The translations under genes were made by a program, and so were the position numbers. Below the pieces are notes generated by a model. It was not told the origin of the DNA. It saw only the letters and a program-made list of their open reading frames with translations, and made no database searches. A DNA stretch of 64,000 nucleotides from Streptomyces wuyuanensis (GTDB lineage: Bacteria > Actinomycetota > Actinomycetes > Streptomycetales > Streptomycetaceae): positions 62,001-126,000 of the forward strand of contig NZ_FNHI01000015.1 of the NCBI RefSeq assembly GCF_900103455.1. The letters are read 5' to 3'. Below, piece after piece: positions 50,274-58,117 of the stretch. Position 1 is the first letter of the stretch. The number at the start of each line of letters is the position of its first letter.

Positions 50274-51319
50274 GAGGTGTGGTGTTCGACGGCGGACGGG
50301 TCGAGGTCGCCGACGACCTCGAGGTACGCGCCCCGGGCCCGGGCGAGGTGCTCGTCCGCGTCGCGGCCGCCGGGCTCTGCCACAGCGATCTGTCGGTGAT
50401 CGACGGCACGATCCCGTTCCCGGTGCCCGTCGTGCTGGGGCACGAGGGCGCGGGCGTCGTCGAGTCCGTCGGCGCGGACGTCGCCCATGTCGCGCCCGGT
50501 GACCACGTGTCGCTGTCGACGCTCGCCAACTGCGGCGCGTGCGCGGAGTGCGACCGGGGGCGGCCGACGATGTGCCGCGCCTCGATCGGCAGGCCCGGGC
50601 GGCCGTTCACCCGCGCCGGGAAGCCGCTGCACCAGTTCGCCGCCAACTCCGCCTTCGCGGAACGCACCCTGGTCAAGGCCGTACAAGCGGTCGGGATCCC
50701 CGACGACATCCCGTTCACCTCCGCCGCGCTCATCGGCTGCGGAGTGCTGACCGGCGTGGGCGCCGTGCTCAACCGGGCCAGGGTGGCCCTCGGTGACACG
50801 GTCGTGGTCATCGGCGCCGGCGGCATCGGGCTGAACGTGCTCCAGGGGGCCCGGCTCGCGGGCGCGGTGACGATCGTCGCCGTCGACACCAACCCGGCCA
50901 AGGAGGAGACGGCCCGGTTCTTCGGCGCGACGCACTTCCTCACCGACGCCGACGCGGTACGGGACGTGCTGCCGCACGGCGCCCAGCACGTCTTCGAGTG
51001 CGTCGGTCACGCAGGTCTGGTGCGCCGGGCGATCGACCTCCTCGACCGCCACGGCCAGGCGGTCCTGCTCGGCATGCCGGCCCCGACCGCGGAGGCGACG
51101 TTCCTGCCCGCCGCGATGTTCCTGGACAAGGCCGTGCTCGGCTGCCGCTACGGCTCCTCCCGCCCGCAGCACGACATCGCGCTGTACGCCGCGCTGTACC
51201 GCGAGGGGCGGCTGCTCCTGGACGAGCTGGTCACGGAGACGTACCCGGTGGAGGACTTCGCCAAGGCGGCCGAGGACGCGCGGCACGGGCGGGTGGCACG
51301 GGGGGTGCTGACGTTCTGA
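50270..51319 (+). CDS. zinc-dependent alcohol dehydrogenase
   Basis: A 349-residue MDR-family enzyme. The catalytic zinc ligands are in GLCHSD (Cys) and LGHEGAG (His, Glu); the structural zinc has four cysteines in NCGACAECDRGRPTMC. The NAD-binding Rossmann motif is VIGAGGIGLNVLQGA. It oxidises a primary or secondary alcohol to aldehyde or ketone; a mycothiol- or factor-dependent variant cannot be excluded. It is the last gene of the SDR operon, starting inside the dehydrogenase stop. Confidence 0.92.
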   Translation: MRGVVFDGGRVEVADDLEVRAPGPGEVLVRVAAAGLCHSDLSVIDGTIPFPVPVVLGHEGAGVVESVGADVAHVAPGDHVSLSTLANCGACAECDRGRPTMCRASIGRPGRPFTRAGKPLHQFAANSAFAERTLVKAVQAVGIPDDIPFTSAALIGCGVLTGVGAVLNRARVALGDTVVVIGAGGIGLNVLQGARLAGAVTIVAVDTNPAKEETARFFGATHFLTDADAVRDVLPHGAQHVFECVGHAGLVRRAIDLLDRHGQAVLLGMPAPTAEATFLPAAMFLDKAVLGCRYGSSRPQHDIALYAALYREGRLLLDELVTETYPVEDFAKAAEDARHGRVARGVLTF

Positions 51320-51427
51320 GGGCGGTGCCGCGGGTGCGCCGTGCTGCTCGCCGTTCTCGTCTCCTCCGTCGTCGTGGGCCATCGGCCGGGGGTCCGCCGT
51401 GCCGCAGGTGCCGCGGTTCCGGGGGCG

Positions 51428-52465
51428 TCAGCGCGGCACGGCCGTCGCGCGGAACGTCCGCCGGTAGACCGTCGGCGACACGCCCAGCGCGGCCGTCAGG
51501 TGCTGGCGCATCGACTGCGCCGTACCGAACCCCGAGTCGCGGGCCACCCGGTCCATGGACAGCTCCGTGGACTCCAGCAGCTGCCGGGCCCGTTCCACGC
51601 GCTGCTGCGCCAGCCACTGGCCGGGGCTCACGCCGACCTCCTCCCGGAAGCGGCGGGTGAAGGTCCGTACGGACATGGACTCCTGGCAGGCCAGGTCGCG
51701 CAGCTGGATCGGCTCGTGCAGGTGCGTCATCGCCCACGCCCGGGCCGCCGAGGTCGTCGCGGTCTGCGGCTCGGGCACCGGGCGGTGGATGTACTGGGCC
51801 TGGCCGCCGTCCCGGTGCGGGGGGACGACCGTGCGCCGGGCGACGTCGTTCGCGACGGCCGTGCCGTGGTCGCGGCGCACGATGTGCAGGCAGAGGTCGA
51901 TGCCGGCGGCCACGCCGGCGGACGTCAGCACGTCCCCGTCGTCGATGAAGAGCACGTCCGCGTCCACCTTGACCCTCGGGAACGTCTTCTGGAAGTGCTC
52001 GGCGGACGACCAGTGCGTCGTCGCGGGCCGGCCGTCGAGGAACCCGGCCGCGGCGAGGACGTAACCGCCGGTGCAGATCGACACCATCCGCGTGCCGGGC
52101 CGCAGCCGGGCCAGGGCCGAGGCCAGCTCGGGCGTCAGGACGCCCTCGTCGTGGACGGGCCCGAGTTCGTACGACGCCGGAACGATCACCGTGTCGGCCG
52201 TGGCCAGGGCCTCCGGGCCGTTCTCCACCAGCACGGCGAAGTCGGCGTCCGTGCGGACCGGCCCGGGCGGGCGCACCGAGCAGGTCGCGACCTCGTACAG
52301 CTTCCGTCCGGTGGCGTCGGCCGCGCGGCCGAAGATGCGCTGCGGAATGCCCAGCTCGAAGGGGAGGCAGCCGTCCAGCGCCAGGACGGCGACGCGGTGC
52401 GGCCGCGGCGCGGTGCGCGGCGGGGTGGACGCTCCGGACGGGGTGGATGCCTGGTTGCGGGCCAT
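51428..52465 (-). CDS. GlxA-type AraC regulator (DJ-1/PfpI + HTH)
   Basis: A 345-residue regulator. The N-terminal DJ-1/PfpI-like domain (about residues 22-190: VAVLALDGCLPFELGIPQ and ICTGGYVLAAAGFL) is followed by two AraC HTHs (about 240-335: RDLACQESMSVRTFTRRFRE and DRVARDSGFGTAQSMRQHL). GlxA-type proteins control catabolic or protease genes. It diverges from the MFS gene 71 bases away and may control it. I used the ATG at 52465. No island operator is present in this divergent region, so this pair may be regulated separately. Confidence 0.9.
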   Translation of the reverse strand: MARNQASTPSGASTPPRTAPRPHRVAVLALDGCLPFELGIPQRIFGRAADATGRKLYEVATCSVRPPGPVRTDADFAVLVENGPEALATADTVIVPASYELGPVHDEGVLTPELASALARLRPGTRMVSICTGGYVLAAAGFLDGRPATTHWSSAEHFQKTFPRVKVDADVLFIDDGDVLTSAGVAAGIDLCLHIVRRDHGTAVANDVARRTVVPPHRDGGQAQYIHRPVPEPQTATTSAARAWAMTHLHEPIQLRDLACQESMSVRTFTRRFREEVGVSPGQWLAQQRVERARQLLESTELSMDRVARDSGFGTAQSMRQHLTAALGVSPTVYRRTFRATAVPR

Positions 52466-52536
52466 GGCCCGATCGTATCGAATGCTGTCCTTCTGGCCAC
52501 TCGTTCCCGCTGGGCCGCCCTGCGGATGCTGGTGAC

Positions 52537-53862
52537 GTGACCCAGACAAGCGATCTCCCCGCAGCTCACGCCGCCTCCCCCACGGGGGAGGCGGTTCGCC
52601 GCCGCCGTCGCGTCCACCGCGCGTGGTTCGTCGCCGCCGTCGCGTTCGTGACGATCACCGGCGCCGCTGCCTTCCGGTCCCTACCGGGGCTGACGATCGA
52701 CCCGTTGCACGGGGAATTCGGCTGGTCGCGCGGCACGATCGGGCTCGCCGTCTCCATCAATCTGGCGCTGTACGGGCTCACCGCGCCGTTCGCCGCCGCC
52801 CTGATGGACCGCTACGGCATCCGCAAGGTCGTGGCGGTCGCGCTGACGCTCATCGCGATCGGCTCGGGCCTGGCGGTGTGGATGACGGCGGCGTGGCAGC
52901 TGCTGCTCTGCTGGGGCCTGCTCGTCGGCCTCGGCACCGGGTCGATGGCGCTGGCGTTCGCGGCGACGGTGACGAACCGCTGGTTCACCGAGCGCAGGGG
53001 CCTGGTCACCGGCATCCTGACGGCGGCCGCCGCATCCGGGCAGCTGATCTTCCTCCCCCTGCTGTCCTGGATCGTCCAGGAGCACCAGTGGCGCCCCGCG
53101 GCCGTCACGGTCGCGCTCGCCGCGCTGGCCGTCGTCCCGTTCGTCTGGCTGCTGCTGCGCGACCACCCGGCGGACGTGGGGCTCGCCCCGTACGGCGCCA
53201 AGGAGTTCGTGCCCAAGCCGCCGCCGGTGCCGGGCGCGGCCCGCCGCACCCTGGGCGTCCTCTTCTCGGCCGCGCGCACCGGGCCGTTCTGGCTGCTCGC
53301 CGGCACCTTCGCGATCTGCGGCGCCTCGACGAACGGCCTCGTCCAGACACACTTCGTCCCCGCCGCCCACGACCACGGCATGCCCATCACGGCCGCCGCG
53401 TCGCTGCTCGCGGTCATCGGGGTCTTCGACGTCGTGGGCACGATCGCATCCGGCTGGTTCACCGACCGCTTCGACGCCCGCCGGCTGCTCGCCGTCTACT
53501 ACGCGCTGCGCGGCATCTCGCTCCTCTTCCTGCCGATGCTGCTGGCACCGTCCGTGCACCCGCCGATGATCTTCTTCATCGTCTTCTACGGCCTGGACTG
53601 GGTGGCCACGGTTCCGCCGACGATCGCGCTGTGCCGGGAGCACTACGGCGAGGACGGCGCGATCGTCTTCGGCTGGGTCCTCGCCTCCCACCAGGTCGGC
53701 GCCGCGGTCGTCGCCTTCGCGGGCGGCGTCGCCCGCGACGTGTTCGGCACCTACGACGTGGTCTGGTACGCCTCGGGCGCCCTGTGCGCGGCGGCGGCGC
53801 TGATGGCGCTGGTGATCAGGCGGGGAGGAGCGGGGGCGCGGGTGCGGGTGGCGGCGGCCTGA
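52537..53862 (+). CDS. MFS transporter
   Basis: A 441-residue major facilitator with 12 predicted membrane segments, starting near residue 30 (WFVAAVAFVTITGAAAF). The loop between segments 2 and 3 has the signature DRYGIRKVV, and GWFTDRFDARRLL occupies the matching loop of the second half. It resembles the oxalate/formate-type and monocarboxylate-like uptake carriers. In this setting it may import an organic acid used by the island, but the adjacent GlxA-type regulator could point to another substrate. GTG start 52537 has a weak ribosome site. Confidence 0.88.
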   Translation: MTQTSDLPAAHAASPTGEAVRRRRRVHRAWFVAAVAFVTITGAAAFRSLPGLTIDPLHGEFGWSRGTIGLAVSINLALYGLTAPFAAALMDRYGIRKVVAVALTLIAIGSGLAVWMTAAWQLLLCWGLLVGLGTGSMALAFAATVTNRWFTERRGLVTGILTAAAASGQLIFLPLLSWIVQEHQWRPAAVTVALAALAVVPFVWLLLRDHPADVGLAPYGAKEFVPKPPPVPGAARRTLGVLFSAARTGPFWLLAGTFAICGASTNGLVQTHFVPAAHDHGMPITAAASLLAVIGVFDVVGTIASGWFTDRFDARRLLAVYYALRGISLLFLPMLLAPSVHPPMIFFIVFYGLDWVATVPPTIALCREHYGEDGAIVFGWVLASHQVGAAVVAFAGGVARDVFGTYDVVWYASGALCAAAALMALVIRRGGAGARVRVAAA

Positions 53863-53920
53863 GGCCCCGGGCGGCCGCGCTTCGGGCGGGGCCACGGCCG
53901 CGGGGGTCCGGGCCGCGACG

Positions 53921-54155
53921 TCAGCCCGCTCGGTCGAGGGGCTCGAACCCCACCTGGAGACGCATGCCCAGCGCGGTCGCCGGCCGGCCCGGCAGGGGCA
54001 ACGTCGGTATCGTGCCTCCGGACTCGAAGCGGGCGACGGCGGGTTGCTGCACCCCCGGCCGTCCCGGCGAGCTCGGCCTGACTCATTCCGAGGGCCTCTC
54101 TGCGCTCGCGGACGGCCCGCCCAAAGAGGACTACCTGCTCAGCGAGCAGGTCCAC
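53921..54155 (-). pseudogene. XRE-family HTH gene with a frameshift
   Basis: On the minus strand the reading LLAEQVVLFGRAVRERREAL then GMSQAELAGTAG is the start of an XRE HTH. It continues in a different frame as VQQPAVARFESGGTIPTL and ends GMRLQVGFEPLDRAG before TGA 53923-53921. The shift falls in a run of five G at about 54045-54050, consistent with one extra base. Restored, it would be a small antitoxin-like HTH protein of about 77 residues starting at GTG 54155. No toxin gene is seen next to it. Confidence 0.7.
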
Positions 54156-54235
54156 ATGGAACGCGACCGTACCGCGGTGATGCGGACTCAGCCCGAGGAA
54201 CCACTTCTTCCGACGACGAGGAGCCCCCGCGGCGA

Positions 54236-54850
54236 CTACCCCTCGAAGCGCCCGAAGCGCCCCCGGTGGAACAGCAGCGGGTCGCCGTGTTCCTCGGCGC
54301 CCAGGGCCTCGACCCGCCCCACCACGATCAGGTGGTCGCCGCCGGTGTGGACCGTGCTGATCGTGCAGTCGATCCATGCGGGGACGGAGGCGAGGCGGGG
54401 CGAGCCGGTCACCGGGGCCGGGGCGTGGGCGACGCCGGCGAACTTGTCGGCGCCGCTGACCGCGAAGGCGCGGCAGAGCCCGCCCTGGTCCGCGGCCAGG
54501 ACGTTGACGCAGAACGCCCCGGCGCGGGCGATGCGCGGCCAGGTCGTCGACGTACGGGCGACCATGAACACCACCAGGGGCGGATCGAGCGACAGCGACG
54601 CGAAGGACTGGCAGGCGAAGCCCGCCGGGCCGCCGCCCTCCTCGTCGTGGGCCGTGATCACCGTGACACCGCTCGCGAACTGCCCCAGCACGCGCCGGAA
54701 TTCGGCCGGAGGCACCGGTAGCCGCTCGTCCTCCCGCACGGTGCGCAGCGCGGGACGCGGCAGCACGTCGAAGGGCGGCGCGGCCGCCGGGGCGGCGCCG
54801 ACGGAGCGGAGGTAGCGTACGGCGGTCGCGGCCATCCCTGCGTGTCCCAT
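54236..54850 (-). CDS. flavin reductase domain protein (HsaB/HpaC-like)
   Basis: A protein of about 204 residues with the flavin-reductase-like fold: AEFRRVLGQFASGVTVIT, FACQSFASLSLDPPLVVFM and the C-terminal GGDHLIVVGRVEAL. Such proteins reduce FMN or FAD with NAD(P)H for a two-component monooxygenase; HsaB does this for the steroid ring hydroxylase HsaA. No HsaA-like partner is in the window. The start is uncertain: ATG 54862 almost touches the operator, so I favour 54850, which gives a 16-base gap like that of other regulon members; 54835 is possible. Confidence 0.85.
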   Translation of the reverse strand: MGHAGMAATAVRYLRSVGAAPAAAPPFDVLPRPALRTVREDERLPVPPAEFRRVLGQFASGVTVITAHDEEGGGPAGFACQSFASLSLDPPLVVFMVARTSTTWPRIARAGAFCVNVLAADQGGLCRAFAVSGADKFAGVAHAPAPVTGSPRLASVPAWIDCTISTVHTGGDHLIVVGRVEALGAEEHGDPLLFHRGRFGRFEG

Positions 54851-54866
54851 CACGGCATCCATTGAA

Positions 54867-54883
54867 CCTGACGGTCCGTCAGA
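54867..54883 (-). promoter_or_regulatory. operator copy 4, CCTGACG-GTC-CGTCAGA
   Basis: Seven-three-seven inverted repeat with one arm mismatch, just upstream of the flavin reductase gene. It is 107 bases from the trpF start on the other strand, so it probably controls only the reductase. Confidence 0.75.
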
Positions 54884-54990
54884 AGTGAACGGCCCCGAAC
54901 CCGTCCCCTTCTCGCGACGGCCCCGGCGGCCCGGCCGGTAGCGTGGCAGTCGACCAGTCGCCGCCGCAGCAGTTACGGAGAAGCACCGAC

Positions 54991-55611
54991 ATGGGCACAC
55001 CCCTGTTCGTCAAGGTCTGCGGTCTGCGCACGGAACGGGACGTCGACGCCGCCGTCGAGGCCGGTGCCGACGCCATCGGCTTGGTCTTCGCCCCGAGCCC
55101 GCGCCGCATCGACGCCGCCACCGCGCGGCGGCTCGCCGCCCGTGTCCCCGACGGCGTCCTGACCGTCGGGGTCTTCCGCGACCAGCCGCTGGACGAGGTC
55201 CGCGCCCTGCTGGACGGGACCGGGACGCGCGCGGTGCAGCTGCACGGCCAGGAGGACCTCGCGTACTACGACGCCCTGCGCCCGGACGGCAGGACCCTGC
55301 TTCGGGGAGTCGCCGTCAAGGACGCGGTACCGCGGCACGGCGAGCGCGGTGAGGACATCCTCCTCCTCGACGCGCCCGTGCCCGGTGCCGGAGAGGTCTG
55401 GGACCGCACCGGCAAGCAACTCCCGGCGCCCGGCCTGCCGTGGCTGCTCGCCGGCGGACTCGACCCCCGCAACGTCGCGGAGGCGGTGCGCACAGCCCGC
55501 CCCTGGGGGGTGGACGTCTCCAGCGGCATCGAGATCAGCCGCGGGGTGAAGAGCCCCGAACTGATCGCGGCGTTCGTCGCGGCCGCGCGCGGCGCCCGGA
55601 CGATGTCCTGA
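54991..55611 (+). CDS. trpF: phosphoribosylanthranilate isomerase (TrpF)
   Basis: A 206-residue TIM-barrel protein with the TrpF signature KVCGLRTERDVDAAVEAG in which the catalytic Cys is residue 8, the LHGQED strand and the C-terminal phosphate loop GVDVSSGIE with catalytic Asp. It isomerises N-(5'-phosphoribosyl)anthranilate in tryptophan synthesis. Most Streptomyces do this step with the dual HisA/TrpF enzyme PriA, so a separate trpF is unusual. No other trp genes are near. ATG 54991 follows GGAG at ten bases. Confidence 0.88.
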   Translation: MGTPLFVKVCGLRTERDVDAAVEAGADAIGLVFAPSPRRIDAATARRLAARVPDGVLTVGVFRDQPLDEVRALLDGTGTRAVQLHGQEDLAYYDALRPDGRTLLRGVAVKDAVPRHGERGEDILLLDAPVPGAGEVWDRTGKQLPAPGLPWLLAGGLDPRNVAEAVRTARPWGVDVSSGIEISRGVKSPELIAAFVAAARGARTMS

Positions 55612-55793
55612 CCGGCGCCGGTTCGCCGCCCCGGCAGGGGTGTGGCGGGCGGCCGGCGCCGGACCGGTCGCGGGCGGTTCTTCCCGGGGAGTGCAACTCA
55701 CTGTCGGCAGCCATCCGTTGCCACCTCTTTCGCCGGCGGAGGCAGTCGCCGAATCGGTTTGCGCCGGACAGTCCGGCCCGATAGGAAGCTCGC

Positions 55794-56336
55794 ATGCTCA
55801 GAGGCGACAAGGTGGGGCTCAGGGCCCGGCACGATGACGACATCCCGATCCTGCGGGCCGAGCTCTACGACGACGTGGTCAACTCCTCGCGTTCCGAGGG
55901 CGGGCCGTGGCGGCCGATCACGCCCGGCTCGAAGGATCCCCGGCTCGTGGTGGACGACAAGGAGCAGGGGAGCGTCCCGTTCTCCGTGGTGGAGCTGGAC
56001 GGCGGCACGCTGGTCGGCACCGCGGTGCTGTGGGGCATCGACAACCACAACCGGTCCGCCCACATCGGGCTGGGCCTGCTGCCGTCCTCCCGCGGCAAGG
56101 GCTACGGCACCGACGTGGTCGCGGCGCTCTGCCACTACGGCTTCGTCGTGCGCGGCCTGCAGCGGCTGCAGATCGAGACGCTGTCGGACAACCACGCCAT
56201 GCTGCGCTCCGCCGAGCACAACGGCTTCGTCCGCGAGGGCGTGCTGCGCTCCTCGGCCTGGGTGCTGGGCGAGTTCCTGGACGAGGTGATCCTCGGGCTC
56301 CTCGCCCAGGACTGGAAGCAGGGCGCGAAGCTCTAG
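55794..56336 (+). CDS. GNAT-family N-acetyltransferase
   Basis: A 180-residue acetyltransferase of the RimJ/RimL-like group. The acetyl-CoA pyrophosphate loop is SSRGKGYGTDVV (about residues 97-108), preceded by the beta-4 strand SAHIGLGLLP. The usual NHAMLRSAEHNGF motif (residues about 136-148) follows. It acetylates an amine on a small molecule or a protein N-terminus; target unknown. It is monocistronic and preceded by about 180 bases without a gene. Confidence 0.9.
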   Translation: MLRGDKVGLRARHDDDIPILRAELYDDVVNSSRSEGGPWRPITPGSKDPRLVVDDKEQGSVPFSVVELDGGTLVGTAVLWGIDNHNRSAHIGLGLLPSSRGKGYGTDVVAALCHYGFVVRGLQRLQIETLSDNHAMLRSAEHNGFVREGVLRSSAWVLGEFLDEVILGLLAQDWKQGAKL

Positions 56337-56470
56337 CCGCCGTCCGACCGGCCAGGCGGGCGGCGGAGCCAGACCCGGGGAGAGCGCACGGTGCCGCGGC
56401 AGGAACGGCCGACGGGTCCGCGCCGGGAAAATGGGTCGCGGGGGCGGCGGCCCGGGGGTTCCATGGCCCC

Positions 56471-57109
56471 ATGCCGTCCACCGACCGTCTGCTGGCCTTC
56501 GCGGCCATGTCGTTCCTGCTGATCGTGATTCCCGGCCCCAGCGTGCTGTTCGTGATCGGGCGCGCACTGGCGCAGGGGCGCCGCGCCGCGCTGACCACGG
56601 TCGTCGGCAACACGCTGGGGGCCTATCTGCTCGTCGTGACCGTCGCCCTCGGGGTCGGCACCGTCGTGGAGCGCTCCGTCCTGGTGTTCACGGCGCTGAA
56701 GCTCGCGGGCGCCGCGTACCTCGTGTACCTCGGGGTCAGGGCGGTACGGCAGCGGGGATCCCTGCAGTCGGCGATCACGGCCGGCGGCCCCGGGCACGGG
56801 AGCGCGCGGACGCTCTGGGAGGGGTTCGCGGTCGGGGTGGCGAACCCGAAGACGATCGTGTTCTTCGCCGCCGTGCTGCCGCAGTTCGTGGACCGGGAGG
56901 CGGGGCACGTCGTGCTGCAGATGCTGCTGCTGGGCCTGGTCTTCAACGTCATCGCGCTGGTCTCCGACAGCGTCTGGGGCCTGGTCGCGGCGACCACACG
57001 GAGCTGGTTCGCCCGGTCGCCGCAGCGGCTCGCCGTGGTCGGCGGGGTCGGCGGGCTCACGATGATCGGTCTCGGCGTCACCGTCGCGGCGACGGGCCGC
57101 AAGGACTGA
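56471..57109 (+). CDS. LysE/RhtB-family exporter
   Basis: A 212-residue membrane protein with about six segments. The N-terminus LLIVIPGPSVLFVIGRALAQ (IPGP motif near residue 21) and GFAVGVANPKTIVFFAAVLPQF (near 115) are the LysE-family signatures. It exports amino acids such as lysine, homoserine or leucine across the cytoplasmic membrane. ATG 56471; upstream ribosome site is poor. It is convergent with the enoyl-CoA hydratase gene and has no operator of the island type. Confidence 0.92.
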   Translation: MPSTDRLLAFAAMSFLLIVIPGPSVLFVIGRALAQGRRAALTTVVGNTLGAYLLVVTVALGVGTVVERSVLVFTALKLAGAAYLVYLGVRAVRQRGSLQSAITAGGPGHGSARTLWEGFAVGVANPKTIVFFAAVLPQFVDREAGHVVLQMLLLGLVFNVIALVSDSVWGLVAATTRSWFARSPQRLAVVGGVGGLTMIGLGVTVAATGRKD

Positions 57110-57250
57110 ACCCGCGCGCCCCGGGGCGCGGCCGGGCGCTGTCGGCGAGGGCGCGCGGCCGCGCCGTGCCACCGGTGTTCGTCGCCGGTCGCCGGTGCCG
57201 TGGCCGGTCGGAGGGCCGCCCGCGGCCGGGTGCCGCGCCGGCGACCCGCC

Positions 57251-58117
57251 CTACCGTCCTCGGTACTCCGGCGCCCGGCGCTCCACGAAGCTCGCCACGC
57301 CCTCGTTCGCGTCCCGCGTCGTCATGGCGATCTCCACGGCCGACGCCTCCGCCGCGAAGGCGGAGGCCCGGTCGGTGTCGAGCGAGGCGTTCACCAGCTG
57401 CTTGGTGAGCGCGAGGGCCCGGGTCGGGCCCTGGGCCAGGCGCTCGGCCCACGCGCGGGCCGTCTTCTCCAGTTCGTCCGCCGCCACGACCCGGTTGACC
57501 AGCCCCATCCGCTCGGCGTCGGCCGCGGACAGCGCGTCGCCGAAGAACATCAGCTCTTTCGCGCGCTGCGGTCCGACCAGCCGCGGCAGCAGATACGCAC
57601 CGCCCCCGTCCGGGACGAGCCCGCGCCGTACGAACACCTCGACGAAACGCGCGGAATCGGCGGCGAGGACCAGGTCGCAGGCGAAGGCCAGATGCGCCCC
57701 GATGCCGGCCGCCGTGCCGTTCACCGCGGCGATCACGGGCTTCTCGCAGTCCAGCACGGCGGCGATGAACCGCTGGGCCCCGAGCCGGATCATCCGGGCC
57801 ACGTCTCCGGGCACCCGCTCCCGCCCGCGTTCCTCCGCACCTTCAGGGGGTGCGCCGGACGCGGGGCTCCCCGAAGCGGACCCTCCGGGACGCTCCCCGC
57901 GCAGATCCGCGCCGGCGCAGAAGCCCTTCCCCGTCGCCGTGATCACGACCGCCCGGACGTCCGGATCGGCGGACGCGTCCGAGAGGAGCGCGATGATCCG
58001 CTCGCGCTGGGACCAGGTGACGGCGTTCATCGCCGCGGGCCGGTCGAGCGTGATCCACGAGACCCCGTTCTCCGCGCGGTGCAGCACGCCGCGCGTCACC
58101 GGCTCCCCCTCGCTCAC
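57251..58117 (-). CDS. enoyl-CoA hydratase/isomerase of the catabolic island
   Basis: A 288-residue crotonase-fold protein. Oxyanion-hole segments are FCAGADLRGE (about residues 68-77) and NGTAAGIGAHLAFACD (about 134-149). An insertion of about 25 residues rich in Gly, Pro and Glu follows the first. The C-terminal VEEVF-like region is FVERRAPEYRGR. It should hydrate or isomerise an enoyl-CoA of the pathway. I use the GTG at 58117, which overlaps the stop of the ADP-forming ligase gene by four bases; GTG 58123 is an alternative. Confidence 0.9.
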   Translation of the reverse strand: MSEGEPVTRGVLHRAENGVSWITLDRPAAMNAVTWSQRERIIALLSDASADPDVRAVVITATGKGFCAGADLRGERPGGSASGSPASGAPPEGAEERGRERVPGDVARMIRLGAQRFIAAVLDCEKPVIAAVNGTAAGIGAHLAFACDLVLAADSARFVEVFVRRGLVPDGGGAYLLPRLVGPQRAKELMFFGDALSAADAERMGLVNRVVAADELEKTARAWAERLAQGPTRALALTKQLVNASLDTDRASAFAAEASAVEIAMTTRDANEGVASFVERRAPEYRGR

